Assembly (NCBI GenBank): GCA_015059335.1
Contig: SVAP01000001.1
Coordinates: forward strand, 380,413-444,412
DNA: 64,000 bases
Reading direction: 5' to 3'
Source of the DNA: Bacillota bacterium
GTDB taxonomy: Bacteria > Bacillota_I > Bacilli_A > RF39 > UBA660
The notes beneath the pieces are model-generated. The model had not been told where the DNA came from and did no database searches. It saw only the letters and a program-made list of their open reading frames with translations. The position numbers were made by a program, and so were the translations under genes. This document shows, one piece after another, positions 1 to 9,020 of this stretch (its first letter is position 1; the number at the start of each line of letters is the position of its first letter).

Positions 1-1
1 T

Positions 2-1195
<1,194 letters not shown>

Positions 1196-1276
1196 ACAAA
1201 AGCAAAAAAGAAAGTATATAATTGACAAAATCATGAAAAAATGATAACTTATAGTCGAATGAGGGAGGAATAAAAA

Positions 1277-1543
1277 GTGGAAGAAAAAGATATAATAAAA
1301 ATTATTGACGAGGATGGAGTAGAAAAAGAAGTAGAAGTACTTAACTTTTTCACATTAAAATCAAACGGTAAAGATTATATGACATATACAGAAAACAAAG
1401 AAGATGCGAAAGGAAATATAATCATATATACATCAGAAGTAATAGACAAAGGTGATTCAGTTGAGTTAGCTGGTATTACTGATGAAAGTGTATTAAAAGA
1501 AATAAAAGAAGTAATAATTGACTTAGCAAAAGCGGGGGAATAA
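1277..1543 (+). CDS. DUF1292 (YrzB-like) small protein
   Basis: 88-residue acidic protein with a GTG start 7 bases after the strong site GAGGGAGG. The pattern is beta strands (IIDEDGVEKEVEVLNFF), a central strand pair with KDYMTYTEN, and a C-terminal helix starting DESVLKEI, which fits the DUF1292 family of unknown function. A TTGACA at 1222-1227 could be its -35, but no -10 is well spaced. It ends one base before the ATG of the next gene, so the two are probably co-transcribed. The fold is assigned by recognition; no function is known to me. Confidence 0.7.
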   Translation: MEEKDIIKIIDEDGVEKEVEVLNFFTLKSNGKDYMTYTENKEDAKGNIIIYTSEVIDKGDSVELAGITDESVLKEIKEVIIDLAKAGE

Positions 1544-1544
1544 A

Positions 1545-2231
1545 ATGAAGATTGAACCAAAAGATATAAAAAAATATTTATCTTTAAAGGGAAAAATAAA
1601 TGTAACAGGAAAACACTTGTTTTCGTTGAGTAAAACAGCTATAAAAAAATTAAAAAAAGGTTTTCTAGTTACATTAAAGACTGTAAAAGAAAAATCATTA
1701 GATATAAAAGATGCAGTAGTTGATACAATCAAAGAAACAGTAATACTAGATGAAAATTTAAAAGAACAAGAAACACAAGAGTATAGAGAAAAACAAATTG
1801 AAAAAATAGATACAAAAATATATGAATTAGATAGACTTAAAGCAGCATTAGAAGAAGATGACGAATATAGAATTGGCAAAGGAACATATTATCTTGATGA
1901 GATAAAAAAAGAATTAGAAAAATTAGAAAATAAAAAAATTGCTGTTTCTAGTAAAGGTTTGAGTGTTTTTGCATTAACTAAATTAACATTATCAAATATC
2001 AAAGTAAATGTTAAAAATAGTTGGAAAAAGTTTTTAGAAAAAAAAGAAGAAAAGAAACAAGCAAGAGAAACAGAAAATGCTAGATTAAAATTTGAAGAAA
2101 ACATACAAGAACAAATCAGATTAAAAGATGAAACAAGAGAATTATTAGAAAAATATCCCGAAGTATACGAAATGCTTCAAAGAGAATCATTATCAAAAGA
2201 AAACGAAGAAACAAGCGTAAAAAAAATATAA
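1545..2231 (+). CDS. coiled-coil protein, paralogue of the next gene
   Basis: 228-residue, lysine/glutamate-rich, predicted mainly helical protein with no membrane segment or signal peptide. It starts MKIEPKDIKKYLSLKGK, nearly identical to the start of the following gene. Both share a central block with DDEY, then KGLSVFAL about 40 residues later, and a helix ending in a KYPE or KHPE motif. The ATG lies 1 base after the stop of the DUF1292 gene, and a terminator follows directly. I do not recognise the family. A cytosolic partner of the membrane-bound paralogue is a guess from the shared sequence. Confidence 0.75.
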   Translation: MKIEPKDIKKYLSLKGKINVTGKHLFSLSKTAIKKLKKGFLVTLKTVKEKSLDIKDAVVDTIKETVILDENLKEQETQEYREKQIEKIDTKIYELDRLKAALEEDDEYRIGKGTYYLDEIKKELEKLENKKIAVSSKGLSVFALTKLTLSNIKVNVKNSWKKFLEKKEEKKQARETENARLKFEENIQEQIRLKDETRELLEKYPEVYEMLQRESLSKENEETSVKKI

Positions 2232-2256
2232 GTTTACTATTGTAAACTTGTTTTTG
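2230..2256 (+). terminator. intrinsic terminator
   Basis: AAGTTTAC, loop TATT, GTAAACTT, then GTTTTTG. It overlaps the stop codon of the preceding gene and lies before its paralogue. Confidence 0.8.
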
Positions 2257-2278
2257 TATCAGATCTGGAGTGATTAAA

Positions 2279-3511
2279 ATGAAAATTGAGCCAAAAGATA
2301 TTAAAAAACATTTGAGTTTAAAAGGAAAAATAGTTGTGACAGCTAAATATTGGTATTCACTTTCAAAACCATTTTTGAAAAAAGTAGAAAATGGATGGAA
2401 AAAAATAAAACCAACTAGTGAACAAATTCAATCAAAAACTGAAAGTGTTACACAAAATATAAACTCAAAAATAGAAGAATTAAATAAAATTAAAAATACT
2501 ATAGAACAAGACGATGAATATTTAATTGAAGAAAAAAAATGTCATCTAAAAGAGGTAAAAAGAAAAATACAGAGATTAGAAAAAAAACAAATTAAAGTTT
2601 CTAATAAAGGTTTATCTGTATTTGCTTTATCACCTTTAATATTAACTAATATAAAGAATAAGACTAAAACTAAATTCAACAATTTTATTAAAAATAAAAA
2701 AGAGCAATATCAAGATAAAAAAAGAGAACAAGAAATACAAAAGGTCAAAGCGCAAATACAAGCAAATTTAGAAAGACTAAAAGAGCTAAATGGTGAAGCA
2801 TTAGAATTATTAGAGAAACATCCGGAATTTGCAGAAAAAACACTAGATACAACATCTACAGTTACTGGGGTAAGAGCTCCAAGTGTTTCTGAACAAGAAA
2901 AAATAAAAAAATCTAATAATTTTAAAAAAGCATGTGCGGCTATTGCAATAGTTACTGGTATTGCAATTGGTGTTGGTTCAATAGCAACATATAATAATAA
3001 AAAAGAAGTTAATAAAGTTGATAGTATTGCGCAAGTTGACAATACAAATCAACAGATAGAAGCAAACGTTGAACAACAAGAAAATATAAAATTAGGTGAC
3101 TATATAACAATAGATAATGGATCAGCTATATATAAAACATCTGAATTAAAAGGAATTTATGGTGAAATTGGTAAAAATGGTTATAATAGTGATAGTTTGT
3201 TTATGATTAACGCTATTACATATGTAGATGAAAATAATGTTGAAACATCATTTAATTTAGTTGGGAAAACTGACCATTCTAAAAAGATGATTCAAGAACA
3301 ACATAAAAAATTTATAGAAGATAATAAAAATATTAAAGTTAAAAACTTCCATATCACTCCATGTGATGAACTTGGAATACCTGTATCTAACTCATCAACA
3401 AATATGGAATTAGGTGGATGGACAAATAGTAGTAATTCAAGTGTAAAAAAAGTAGAAACTAGTACTGTTTTAACTAATACTTATCAAAATTTAGGAGGTA
3501 AAACGTTATAA
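2279..3511 (+). CDS. membrane-anchored coiled-coil protein, paralogue of the previous gene
   Basis: 410-residue protein. The ATG at 2279 is chosen over the upstream GTG because it follows CTGGAG by 8 bases and restores the conserved start MKIEPKDIKKHLSLKGK. Residues 1 to about 215 are the charged helical region shared with the previous gene. About residues 217-240 form one hydrophobic segment (AIAIVTGIAIGVGSIA), followed by a Gln/Asn-rich linker and an exported C-terminal domain with IYKTSELKGIYGEIGKNG. With a lysine-rich side preceding the segment, N-in/C-out topology is inferred. The stop overlaps the ATG of the next gene by one base. No family was recognised. Confidence 0.75.
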   Translation: MKIEPKDIKKHLSLKGKIVVTAKYWYSLSKPFLKKVENGWKKIKPTSEQIQSKTESVTQNINSKIEELNKIKNTIEQDDEYLIEEKKCHLKEVKRKIQRLEKKQIKVSNKGLSVFALSPLILTNIKNKTKTKFNNFIKNKKEQYQDKKREQEIQKVKAQIQANLERLKELNGEALELLEKHPEFAEKTLDTTSTVTGVRAPSVSEQEKIKKSNNFKKACAAIAIVTGIAIGVGSIATYNNKKEVNKVDSIAQVDNTNQQIEANVEQQENIKLGDYITIDNGSAIYKTSELKGIYGEIGKNGYNSDSLFMINAITYVDENNVETSFNLVGKTDHSKKMIQEQHKKFIEDNKNIKVKNFHITPCDELGIPVSNSSTNMELGGWTNSSNSSVKKVETSTVLTNTYQNLGGKTL

Positions 3512-3744
3512 TGAATTTAGAAAAAGATTATATTATTACATTAGAAGATGGACAAGAATATTATGTAATTAGTACAGCTATATATAATAATGAAAAATAT
3601 GCATATTTAATGAATATGAAAGAAGAAAATTATTATGTATATGCAAAAGAAATAAAAACTGATGATGGAATACAAGTACAACCAATTTTAGATGAACAAT
3701 TAATACAAAAAATTGCTTTATATTTACAAAAAGAAATTGTTTAA
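3511..3744 (+). CDS. small DUF1292-like protein
   Basis: 77 residues. The ATG overlaps the stop of the previous gene (TAATG), implying translational coupling, and GGAGG lies shortly upstream. The layout is strand-rich (ITLEDGQEYYVISTAIYNNEKYAYLMN) and ends in a helix beginning DEQLIQKIA, like the DUF1292 protein at the head of the locus, though sequence identity is low. The locus is therefore bracketed by two proteins of similar build. Function unknown. Confidence 0.7.
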   Translation: MNLEKDYIITLEDGQEYYVISTAIYNNEKYAYLMNMKEENYYVYAKEIKTDDGIQVQPILDEQLIQKIALYLQKEIV

Positions 3745-3771
3745 AGATGATAAATTTATCATCTTTTTTTT
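3744..3771 (+). terminator. intrinsic terminator
   Basis: Perfect inverted repeat AAGATGATAAA / TTTATCATCTT followed by a run of T. It closes the DUF1292/coiled-coil locus. Confidence 0.88.
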
Positions 3772-3840
3772 AAATTTACATTAATTGCTTGAAAAACTTA
3801 TAAATAATAGTTACAATAATTAAGTAAAGGATGTGTTATT

Positions 3841-4350
3841 ATGAATAAAAAAGCAAAGACAATTTTAATGATAATAGCAGCAATAGTTGTAATTATCGCA
3901 TTATTTATACCTTATAATGAAGGTGAAAAAGAACCAATAATGTTAACAGAATTTAGTTGTAGTGATGCTAGTGAAAACCAAGAAAATGATACTGCATTAA
4001 CAAAATTATCATGTAAACAATATCACGAAATAACTAAACAAGATGAAAAAAGTGTTATTTTAATAGCAAGACCAACATGTGGTTATTGTGTTAAATATGT
4101 TCCAGTATTAGAAGAAATTGTAAAAGAATATGGTATAACAATTAATTATTTTAATACTGATGCTTTAACAGAAGAAGAAGTTACTGATTTTTATAATTCT
4201 TCAAGCTTATTTACAAGTAAAAAGTTTGGTACTCCAACATTAATTATTGTAAAAAATAAAGAAGTTATTGAATATAATATTGGATACATGGAAAAAGATG
4301 CTACAATAAATTGGCTAAAAGAAATGGAAATTATTTCAAATGAAGGATAA
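3841..4350 (+). CDS. membrane-anchored thioredoxin-like protein
   Basis: 169 residues. An N-terminal hydrophobic segment (about residues 6-23) without an obvious cleavage site is followed by an extracytoplasmic thioredoxin fold containing the redox motif PTCGYCVKYVPVLEEI (CxxC) and the cis-proline region FGTPTLIIV. Two more cysteines lie before the fold. The likely role is thiol-disulfide exchange outside the membrane; the substrate is unknown. It overlaps the next gene by 11 bases, so the two are coupled. Confidence 0.8.
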   Translation: MNKKAKTILMIIAAIVVIIALFIPYNEGEKEPIMLTEFSCSDASENQENDTALTKLSCKQYHEITKQDEKSVILIARPTCGYCVKYVPVLEEIVKEYGITINYFNTDALTEEEVTDFYNSSSLFTSKKFGTPTLIIVKNKEVIEYNIGYMEKDATINWLKEMEIISNEG

Positions 4351-4801
4351 AAGAAGTATATACTCTTTTTTAAAAGAATTTAAAAGAAAATACCCATTTA
4401 CAATATCTTGGAGATTGTATCAAAATTCCAAAGTTATTGAACAACATATAAATTCAGATGAAAAGGTAATTTATGCTTTTGCGGCACAAAAGAATGATAA
4501 TCCTTTTGATATAGTTACAACTTGTGTGGTAGCGATTACAAATAAGAGAATACTTATTGGACAAAAAAGAGTATTATTTGGATATTTTTATTATTCAATT
4601 ACTCCTGATATGTTTAATGATTTAAGTATACAAATGGGATTATTATGGGGAAAAGTTTGTATAGATACCGTAAAAGAAGAAATATATTTATCAAATATTC
4701 AAAAAGAAGCATTAATCGAAATTGAAACACAAATTAGTGAATTAATGATGGAAGAAAAGAAAAAATATGAATATAAAAATACAAAAAGAGGAAATAACTA
4801 A
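4340..4801 (+). CDS. PH-like domain protein
   Basis: 153-residue protein starting inside the end of the thioredoxin-like gene. The core VVAITNKRILIGQKRVLFGYF, followed by strands and the helix ALIEIETQISELM, resembles small bacterial PH-like (YokE/bPH) domains, which often follow the pattern of a strand, the NKRIL turn, then further strands. No signal or membrane segment. Role unknown, and the assignment rests on pattern recognition alone. Confidence 0.55.
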   Translation: MKDKRSIYSFLKEFKRKYPFTISWRLYQNSKVIEQHINSDEKVIYAFAAQKNDNPFDIVTTCVVAITNKRILIGQKRVLFGYFYYSITPDMFNDLSIQMGLLWGKVCIDTVKEEIYLSNIQKEALIEIETQISELMMEEKKKYEYKNTKRGNN

Positions 4802-4818
4802 TATTTCTTCTTTTTTTT
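4786..4818 (+). terminator. intrinsic terminator
   Basis: AAGAGGAAATA pairs with TATTTCTTCTT (one G-U) across a 5-base loop, followed by eight T. It overlaps the end of the PH-like gene. Confidence 0.7.
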
Positions 4819-4844
4819 CATATATTCTAATGAGGGGGAGTAAT

Positions 4845-5306
4845 ATGTATAATATATATGTGGTATCGCCAGGTGATACAATAGATATAATCGCAACAAG
4901 ATATAACACAACACCAGAAGAATTATACCAAATAAATGGCTTTTTAAATCCTAATGAACCACTTACTGTAGGTCAAAGAATAATAATACCAATACCTAGA
5001 ATGGATTTATTTGAATATTACACAATTAAAAAGGGAGATACATTATATAATATTTCAAAAAAATATGATTTAAATTCAGGTGAACTTGCTAAACTTAATG
5101 GTTTAGATCCTAATGAATATTTATATGTAGGGCAAGTAATACTGATACCTAAATCTGGGGTAAAAGTAATAATTACAGAAGAGGGGGATACGTTAGCTAA
5201 AATAGCAGTTAAAACAAATTCTAACTTAGAACAAATATTATTACAAAATCCAAATATATATTTATTACCTGATCAACTAATTGCTTATAGAAGAACATCT
5301 ATTTAA
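4845..5306 (+). CDS. LysM-repeat protein
   Basis: 153 residues starting at the ATG 6 bases after GAGGGGGAG. An upstream ATG at 4767 would overlap the preceding gene and lacks a site. It has three LysM modules: YVVSPGDTIDIIATRY, YTIKKGDTLYNISKKY and a divergent third with EEGDTLAKIAVKTN. LysM modules bind N-acetylglucosamine polymers such as peptidoglycan. There is no signal peptide. In spore formers, LysM proteins without export signals (SafA or SpoVID type) act at the forespore surface, so a spore-coat role is possible but unproven. Confidence 0.85.
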   Translation: MYNIYVVSPGDTIDIIATRYNTTPEELYQINGFLNPNEPLTVGQRIIIPIPRMDLFEYYTIKKGDTLYNISKKYDLNSGELAKLNGLDPNEYLYVGQVILIPKSGVKVIITEEGDTLAKIAVKTNSNLEQILLQNPNIYLLPDQLIAYRRTSI

Positions 5307-5329
5307 AGAATAACTTTGTTATTCTTTTT
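5305..5329 (+). terminator. intrinsic terminator
   Basis: AAAGAATAA, short loop, TTATTCTTTTT, directly after the LysM gene. Confidence 0.82.
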
Positions 5330-5357
5330 ACTTATAAATTAATTTTTAAAATATGGT

Positions 5358-5386
5358 TTGATAAATAAACAATATTATAGTATAAT
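5358..5386 (+). promoter_or_regulatory. sigma-A-type promoter
   Basis: TTGATA, 17-base spacer, TATAAT, ending 32 bases before the ATG at 5419. Confidence 0.75.
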
Positions 5387-5418
5387 TAATATGTATATGA
5401 TTGTAAAGGAAGATAATA

Positions 5419-5874
5419 ATGAAAAAATTATGGAAAAATAATAAAATTACAATTCTATTTATTACAGTAATAATCGTTATGATTAGTGTTTTAGCAGCAT
5501 TAGTCTTTCCATTATATTCATCAAGAGGTGGTAGTGTATATGGAAAAAGACTGGATGGAATTAAAGATGTTAAAATAGAAAATAGTTTATCAAATAATAT
5601 TAAAGATGCATATAAAAATACAGAAAAAGTAAAAAAAGTTACAACTGATTTAAAAGGAAAAATATATAATATACTTGTTTATGTTAATGATGGAGTAGAT
5701 TTAAATGAGTTTGTTGATTTTTCAAATGGAATACTTAGTAATTTCGAAGAAGAACAATTGAAATTTTATGATATACAATTCTTTTTAATTTCAGATAGTG
5801 ATGAAAATAAAAAAACTATTATTGGATATAAAAACAAAGATTCAGAGTCAATTTCATGGACTAATAATAGATAA
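5419..5874 (+). CDS. membrane-anchored protein of unknown function
   Basis: 151 residues. A single hydrophobic segment near residues 10-31 (ITILFITVIIVMISVLAALV) is followed by an exported domain of alternating helix and strand. The start follows AAGGA by 8 bases. The next gene begins 14 bases later with its own site (GGAGG), so the two appear to form an operon. I do not recognise the domain. Confidence 0.7.
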   Translation: MKKLWKNNKITILFITVIIVMISVLAALVFPLYSSRGGSVYGKRLDGIKDVKIENSLSNNIKDAYKNTEKVKKVTTDLKGKIYNILVYVNDGVDLNEFVDFSNGILSNFEEEQLKFYDIQFFLISDSDENKKTIIGYKNKDSESISWTNNR

Positions 5875-5888
5875 TTGGAGGTATTAAA

Positions 5889-7925
5889 ATGAAGAAAAGT
5901 AGAAAAATATTATTAATATTAGGTATAGCAATACTATCTATTGGACTTATAACAACTGCATATGTATTATTAACTACACCTGATAAAGATACAACACTTA
6001 CTGCTCTTGAAAAACGATGGGTTGAACAAAATAAAAATAAAAAAATAAATGTTGCGGTTTTAAATGATATCCCAGTATATGGTTATGAAGGTGAAGGTGT
6101 CTTTTTTGACTATTTAAAGGACTTTGAAAAAGATATTAAATTAATATTTAATAAAGTATCGTATAATTATGGTGATACACCATCATTGTATGAATATAAA
6201 TTTGAAATAGTAGATGAAACTAACGAGAATCAAGTTTTATTTTACCAAGATTATTATGTAGGAATATCAAATAATATAACAAGTATAGATTCTATTGAAG
6301 ATTTAAAAAATGCAAAAATAGGAACTCTTAACAGAAAATTAAATGATGTAAAATATTATTTAAGTGATGTTAATGATAATATTACATCAATGGATAAAAT
6401 TGAAGAAATACTTACAGGATTAGATAATAGCTCAATAGATGTAGCAATAATACCATATACAATGTATCTAGATAAGCTATTATTAAAAAATTATAATGTA
6501 ATATATAATTTTAGAGATTTAGCTGACAAATATGTATTAACATTAAATAATGAAAACGAAACAGTTAATAACATTTTTATTAAGTATTTCGATTTGTGGA
6601 AAGAATCAAAATATAAAGAGTCATACAACAATAGATTTAATAATCTTTATTTTACATCGAAAGAAATTTCAACAAAAAAACAAGCTGATTTTAAAGGTAA
6701 AGTGTATAATTATGGATATATAAATAATTTACCATATGAAAATGTTACAAATAATATTTTAGGTGGAATTAATGGTGAATATATAAACAGATTTAGCGAT
6801 TTAACTGGTGTTGAAATATCATATAAAAAATATAATTCAATTGATGAACTGAAAAACGCTTTTAAAAATAATGAGATAGATATAATGTTTAATAATTTCA
6901 ATGCTGATATATCATCAGCAACTTATACATCATCTGTATTCAAAGAAGAATTTGTAGTATTATCACATATTAATAATAGTGTTATAGTTGATTCAATAAA
7001 ATCATTGAATGGAAAAACAGTATATACATTACAAGATAGTTTATTATCTAATTATATTAGAAAAAATTCTAACGCTGATGTAAAAACATATGAAAACACA
7101 GATAAATTATTTAATATTATAAAAGACGATATGATAATAGTAATGGATGCTTCTACATATGATTATTATAAAAATAGTGCACTAGACAAATATATTGTTT
7201 CGTATAGAACATCATTTAATGAAAATTATAATTTTGCATTAAGAAACAACAAAGAAAATACTGTATTTAATGATTTATTTAGTTATTATATTTCTAGTTT
7301 AAACTATGAAAATATTAAAAACACTTCATTTCAAAAATTAATTATTAATCCAAATAATGAAACAATATTACAAACAATTATAGAATATATAATATATATT
7401 GTTTTACCTGTAATAGTAATAATAAGTTTATTAACTATATTATTTAAAAGAAAAAAACAAAAGACAATAATAAAAAAAGATGAAAAATTAAGATATATAG
7501 ATATGTTAACTTCATTAAAAAATAGAAATTATTTGAACTCTAATATTCCTAAATGGGACGAAAGTAAAATTTATCCACAAACTATAGTTATTGTTGATTT
7601 AAATAATGTTAAATATATTAATGATAATTTTGGTCATGAAGAGGGAGATAATTTAATCAAAGCTGCTGCTAATATTTTGATTAGAACACAATTAGAAAAC
7701 ACAGATATAATAAGAACAGACGGTAATGAGTTTTTAATTTATATGATGGGATATAATGAAGAAGCAGTGATTAATTATATGAGAAAATTATATAAAGAAA
7801 TGAAAGAATTACCACATGGATTCGGTGCGGCATTTGGTTATAGTGTAATAACAGATGAAACAAAACTAGTTGATGACGCTATAAATGAAGCAACATTAGA
7901 TATGAGGACAAATAAAGAAGCATAA
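5889..7925 (+). CDS. receptor with two solute-binding-like domains and a degenerate GGDEF domain
   Basis: 678 residues. Membrane segment near residues 8-28; two tandem periplasmic-binding-like (SBP family 3) regions, about 50-260 (with IDSIEDLKNAKIGTLN) and 265-500 (with VDSIKSLNGKTVYTLQDS); a second membrane segment near 508-530; then a cytoplasmic GGDEF-type domain with LTSLKNRNYL, VDLNNVKYINDNFGHEEGD and, where RxGGDEF is expected, RTDGNEF. The signature thus has D for the first G and N for the D/E at its third position. An intact domain would make cyclic di-GMP; here activity is doubtful. It looks like a receptor coupling extracellular solutes to a signalling output. Confidence 0.82.
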   Translation: MKKSRKILLILGIAILSIGLITTAYVLLTTPDKDTTLTALEKRWVEQNKNKKINVAVLNDIPVYGYEGEGVFFDYLKDFEKDIKLIFNKVSYNYGDTPSLYEYKFEIVDETNENQVLFYQDYYVGISNNITSIDSIEDLKNAKIGTLNRKLNDVKYYLSDVNDNITSMDKIEEILTGLDNSSIDVAIIPYTMYLDKLLLKNYNVIYNFRDLADKYVLTLNNENETVNNIFIKYFDLWKESKYKESYNNRFNNLYFTSKEISTKKQADFKGKVYNYGYINNLPYENVTNNILGGINGEYINRFSDLTGVEISYKKYNSIDELKNAFKNNEIDIMFNNFNADISSATYTSSVFKEEFVVLSHINNSVIVDSIKSLNGKTVYTLQDSLLSNYIRKNSNADVKTYENTDKLFNIIKDDMIIVMDASTYDYYKNSALDKYIVSYRTSFNENYNFALRNNKENTVFNDLFSYYISSLNYENIKNTSFQKLIINPNNETILQTIIEYIIYIVLPVIVIISLLTILFKRKKQKTIIKKDEKLRYIDMLTSLKNRNYLNSNIPKWDESKIYPQTIVIVDLNNVKYINDNFGHEEGDNLIKAAANILIRTQLENTDIIRTDGNEFLIYMMGYNEEAVINYMRKLYKEMKELPHGFGAAFGYSVITDETKLVDDAINEATLDMRTNKEA

Positions 7926-7934
7926 GGTGAGAAT

Positions 7935-8798
7935 ATGAAAAATAGGTTTGAAATATTTTTAAGTAAAATAATATTAATCTTAAAAAAACCTCAAATGGGA
8001 ATACTTCCAGGGCACCTTGCCTTCTTTTTTGTTTTATCAATTATCCCACTTATAACTTTATTAGTATTCTTTTGTTCACTATTTAATATTCCAAGTTATG
8101 AATTATTACAATTTTTCAACAGTGCATTACCTAAAGGAATCGGTAATATACTTGTTCCTGCTTTTACAGAGACAACAATAAATTTTGGTACAATATTGAT
8201 TTTAGCAATAACATTTTTTGTTGCATCAAATGGCGCAAAATCAATCATTACAACATCAAATGCATTATATAATAGCGAGAATGATGATGTAATTAGACAA
8301 AGAATAAAAGCAATAATTCTTACTGTGATAATTATATCATTATTAATGTTCATATTTTTAATTCCAATTTTTGGACAATACATTATTGATATTATTGGTA
8401 ATTTATTTAATGAAAACATACATAGAAATTTAGATATTATATATCATGTTTTACAAATTCCATTATCACTATTGATTATATATTTTGATATAAAGTTAAT
8501 ATATACTTTGGCTCCTGATAAAGATATTAGAAGTAACGAGGTTACAAGTGGTGCATGGTTTACTACTATTTCATGGGTAGTTGTGACACAAATATATTCT
8601 TATTATTTAACTAATTTTTCAAATTATAGTAGAGTATATGGTAATTTATCAAATATTATAATATTAATGCTTTATATGTATTTATTAGCGTATGTATTTG
8701 TAATAGGAATGGCTTTTAATGCATCTCGTGTTGAGCTTGATGAAGAAATAGAAAAAACTGGTAAGATTAATATTTTAAAATCTAGACATAATAAGTAA
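7935..8798 (+). CDS. YihY/BrkB-family membrane protein
   Basis: 287-residue polytopic protein with about six hydrophobic segments. The family marks are GHLAFFFVLSIIPLITLLV near the N-terminus and SNGAKSIITTSNALYN in the middle; BrkB/YihY proteins were once called ribonuclease BN. It starts after AAGGTGAG, 9 bases behind the receptor gene, and is probably co-transcribed. The exact function of the family is unsettled. Confidence 0.85.
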   Translation: MKNRFEIFLSKIILILKKPQMGILPGHLAFFFVLSIIPLITLLVFFCSLFNIPSYELLQFFNSALPKGIGNILVPAFTETTINFGTILILAITFFVASNGAKSIITTSNALYNSENDDVIRQRIKAIILTVIIISLLMFIFLIPIFGQYIIDIIGNLFNENIHRNLDIIYHVLQIPLSLLIIYFDIKLIYTLAPDKDIRSNEVTSGAWFTTISWVVVTQIYSYYLTNFSNYSRVYGNLSNIIILMLYMYLLAYVFVIGMAFNASRVELDEEIEKTGKINILKSRHNK

Positions 8799-8799
8799 T

Positions 8800-8964
8800 G
8801 GATATACACTATAGTATTACAATTTATGTATATCCTTTCACAGACTATGCAAGTACAAAAAGAGTTTTACTGTGAACTCAGAATTGTATTTATTTATGTA
8901 ATACTATAATTCTCCTTTTATTTGTATGGTCTATATATTTAAAAGTGGCTTATTGCCACTTTTT
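8800..8964 (+). ncRNA. candidate structured leader RNA or small RNA
   Basis: Several helices can be drawn. P1: GGATATACA 8800-8808 with TGTATATCC 8827-8835. P2: AGACTATGCAAG 8842-8853 with TTTGTATGGTCT 8921-8932, 12 pairs including three G-U. Inside P2 lie P3, GAGTT 8862-8866 with AACTC 8875-8879, and P4, 8880-8890 with 8900-8904 and 8908-8913. P2, P3 and P4 form a three-way junction. The terminator at 8941-8964 follows. The P1 loop (8810-8821) is also perfectly complementary to 8897-8908, which would disrupt P4. This looks like a riboswitch or attenuator for the ABC transporter at 9021, but matches no class I know. Confidence 0.5.
8941..8964 (+). terminator. intrinsic terminator / possible expression platform
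   Basis: AAAAGTGGC, loop TTATT, GCCACTTTT followed by T. It lies 57 bases before the transporter start and closes the structured region. A TATAAT at 8993-8998 could start transcription downstream of it. Confidence 0.8.
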
Positions 8965-9020
8965 ACTATGTAACTATTTTTATCAAACATCATATAATAT
9001 TTTTGAAAAAGGGTGATTAT

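Noticed and set aside
8800..9020. TPP or purine riboswitch before the NMT1/THI5-type operon
   Set aside because: Neither the CUGAGA/CUGAUC motifs of TPP nor the GAUAUGG/CCGUAAA loops of purine riboswitches are present; the region was kept as an unclassified structured RNA.
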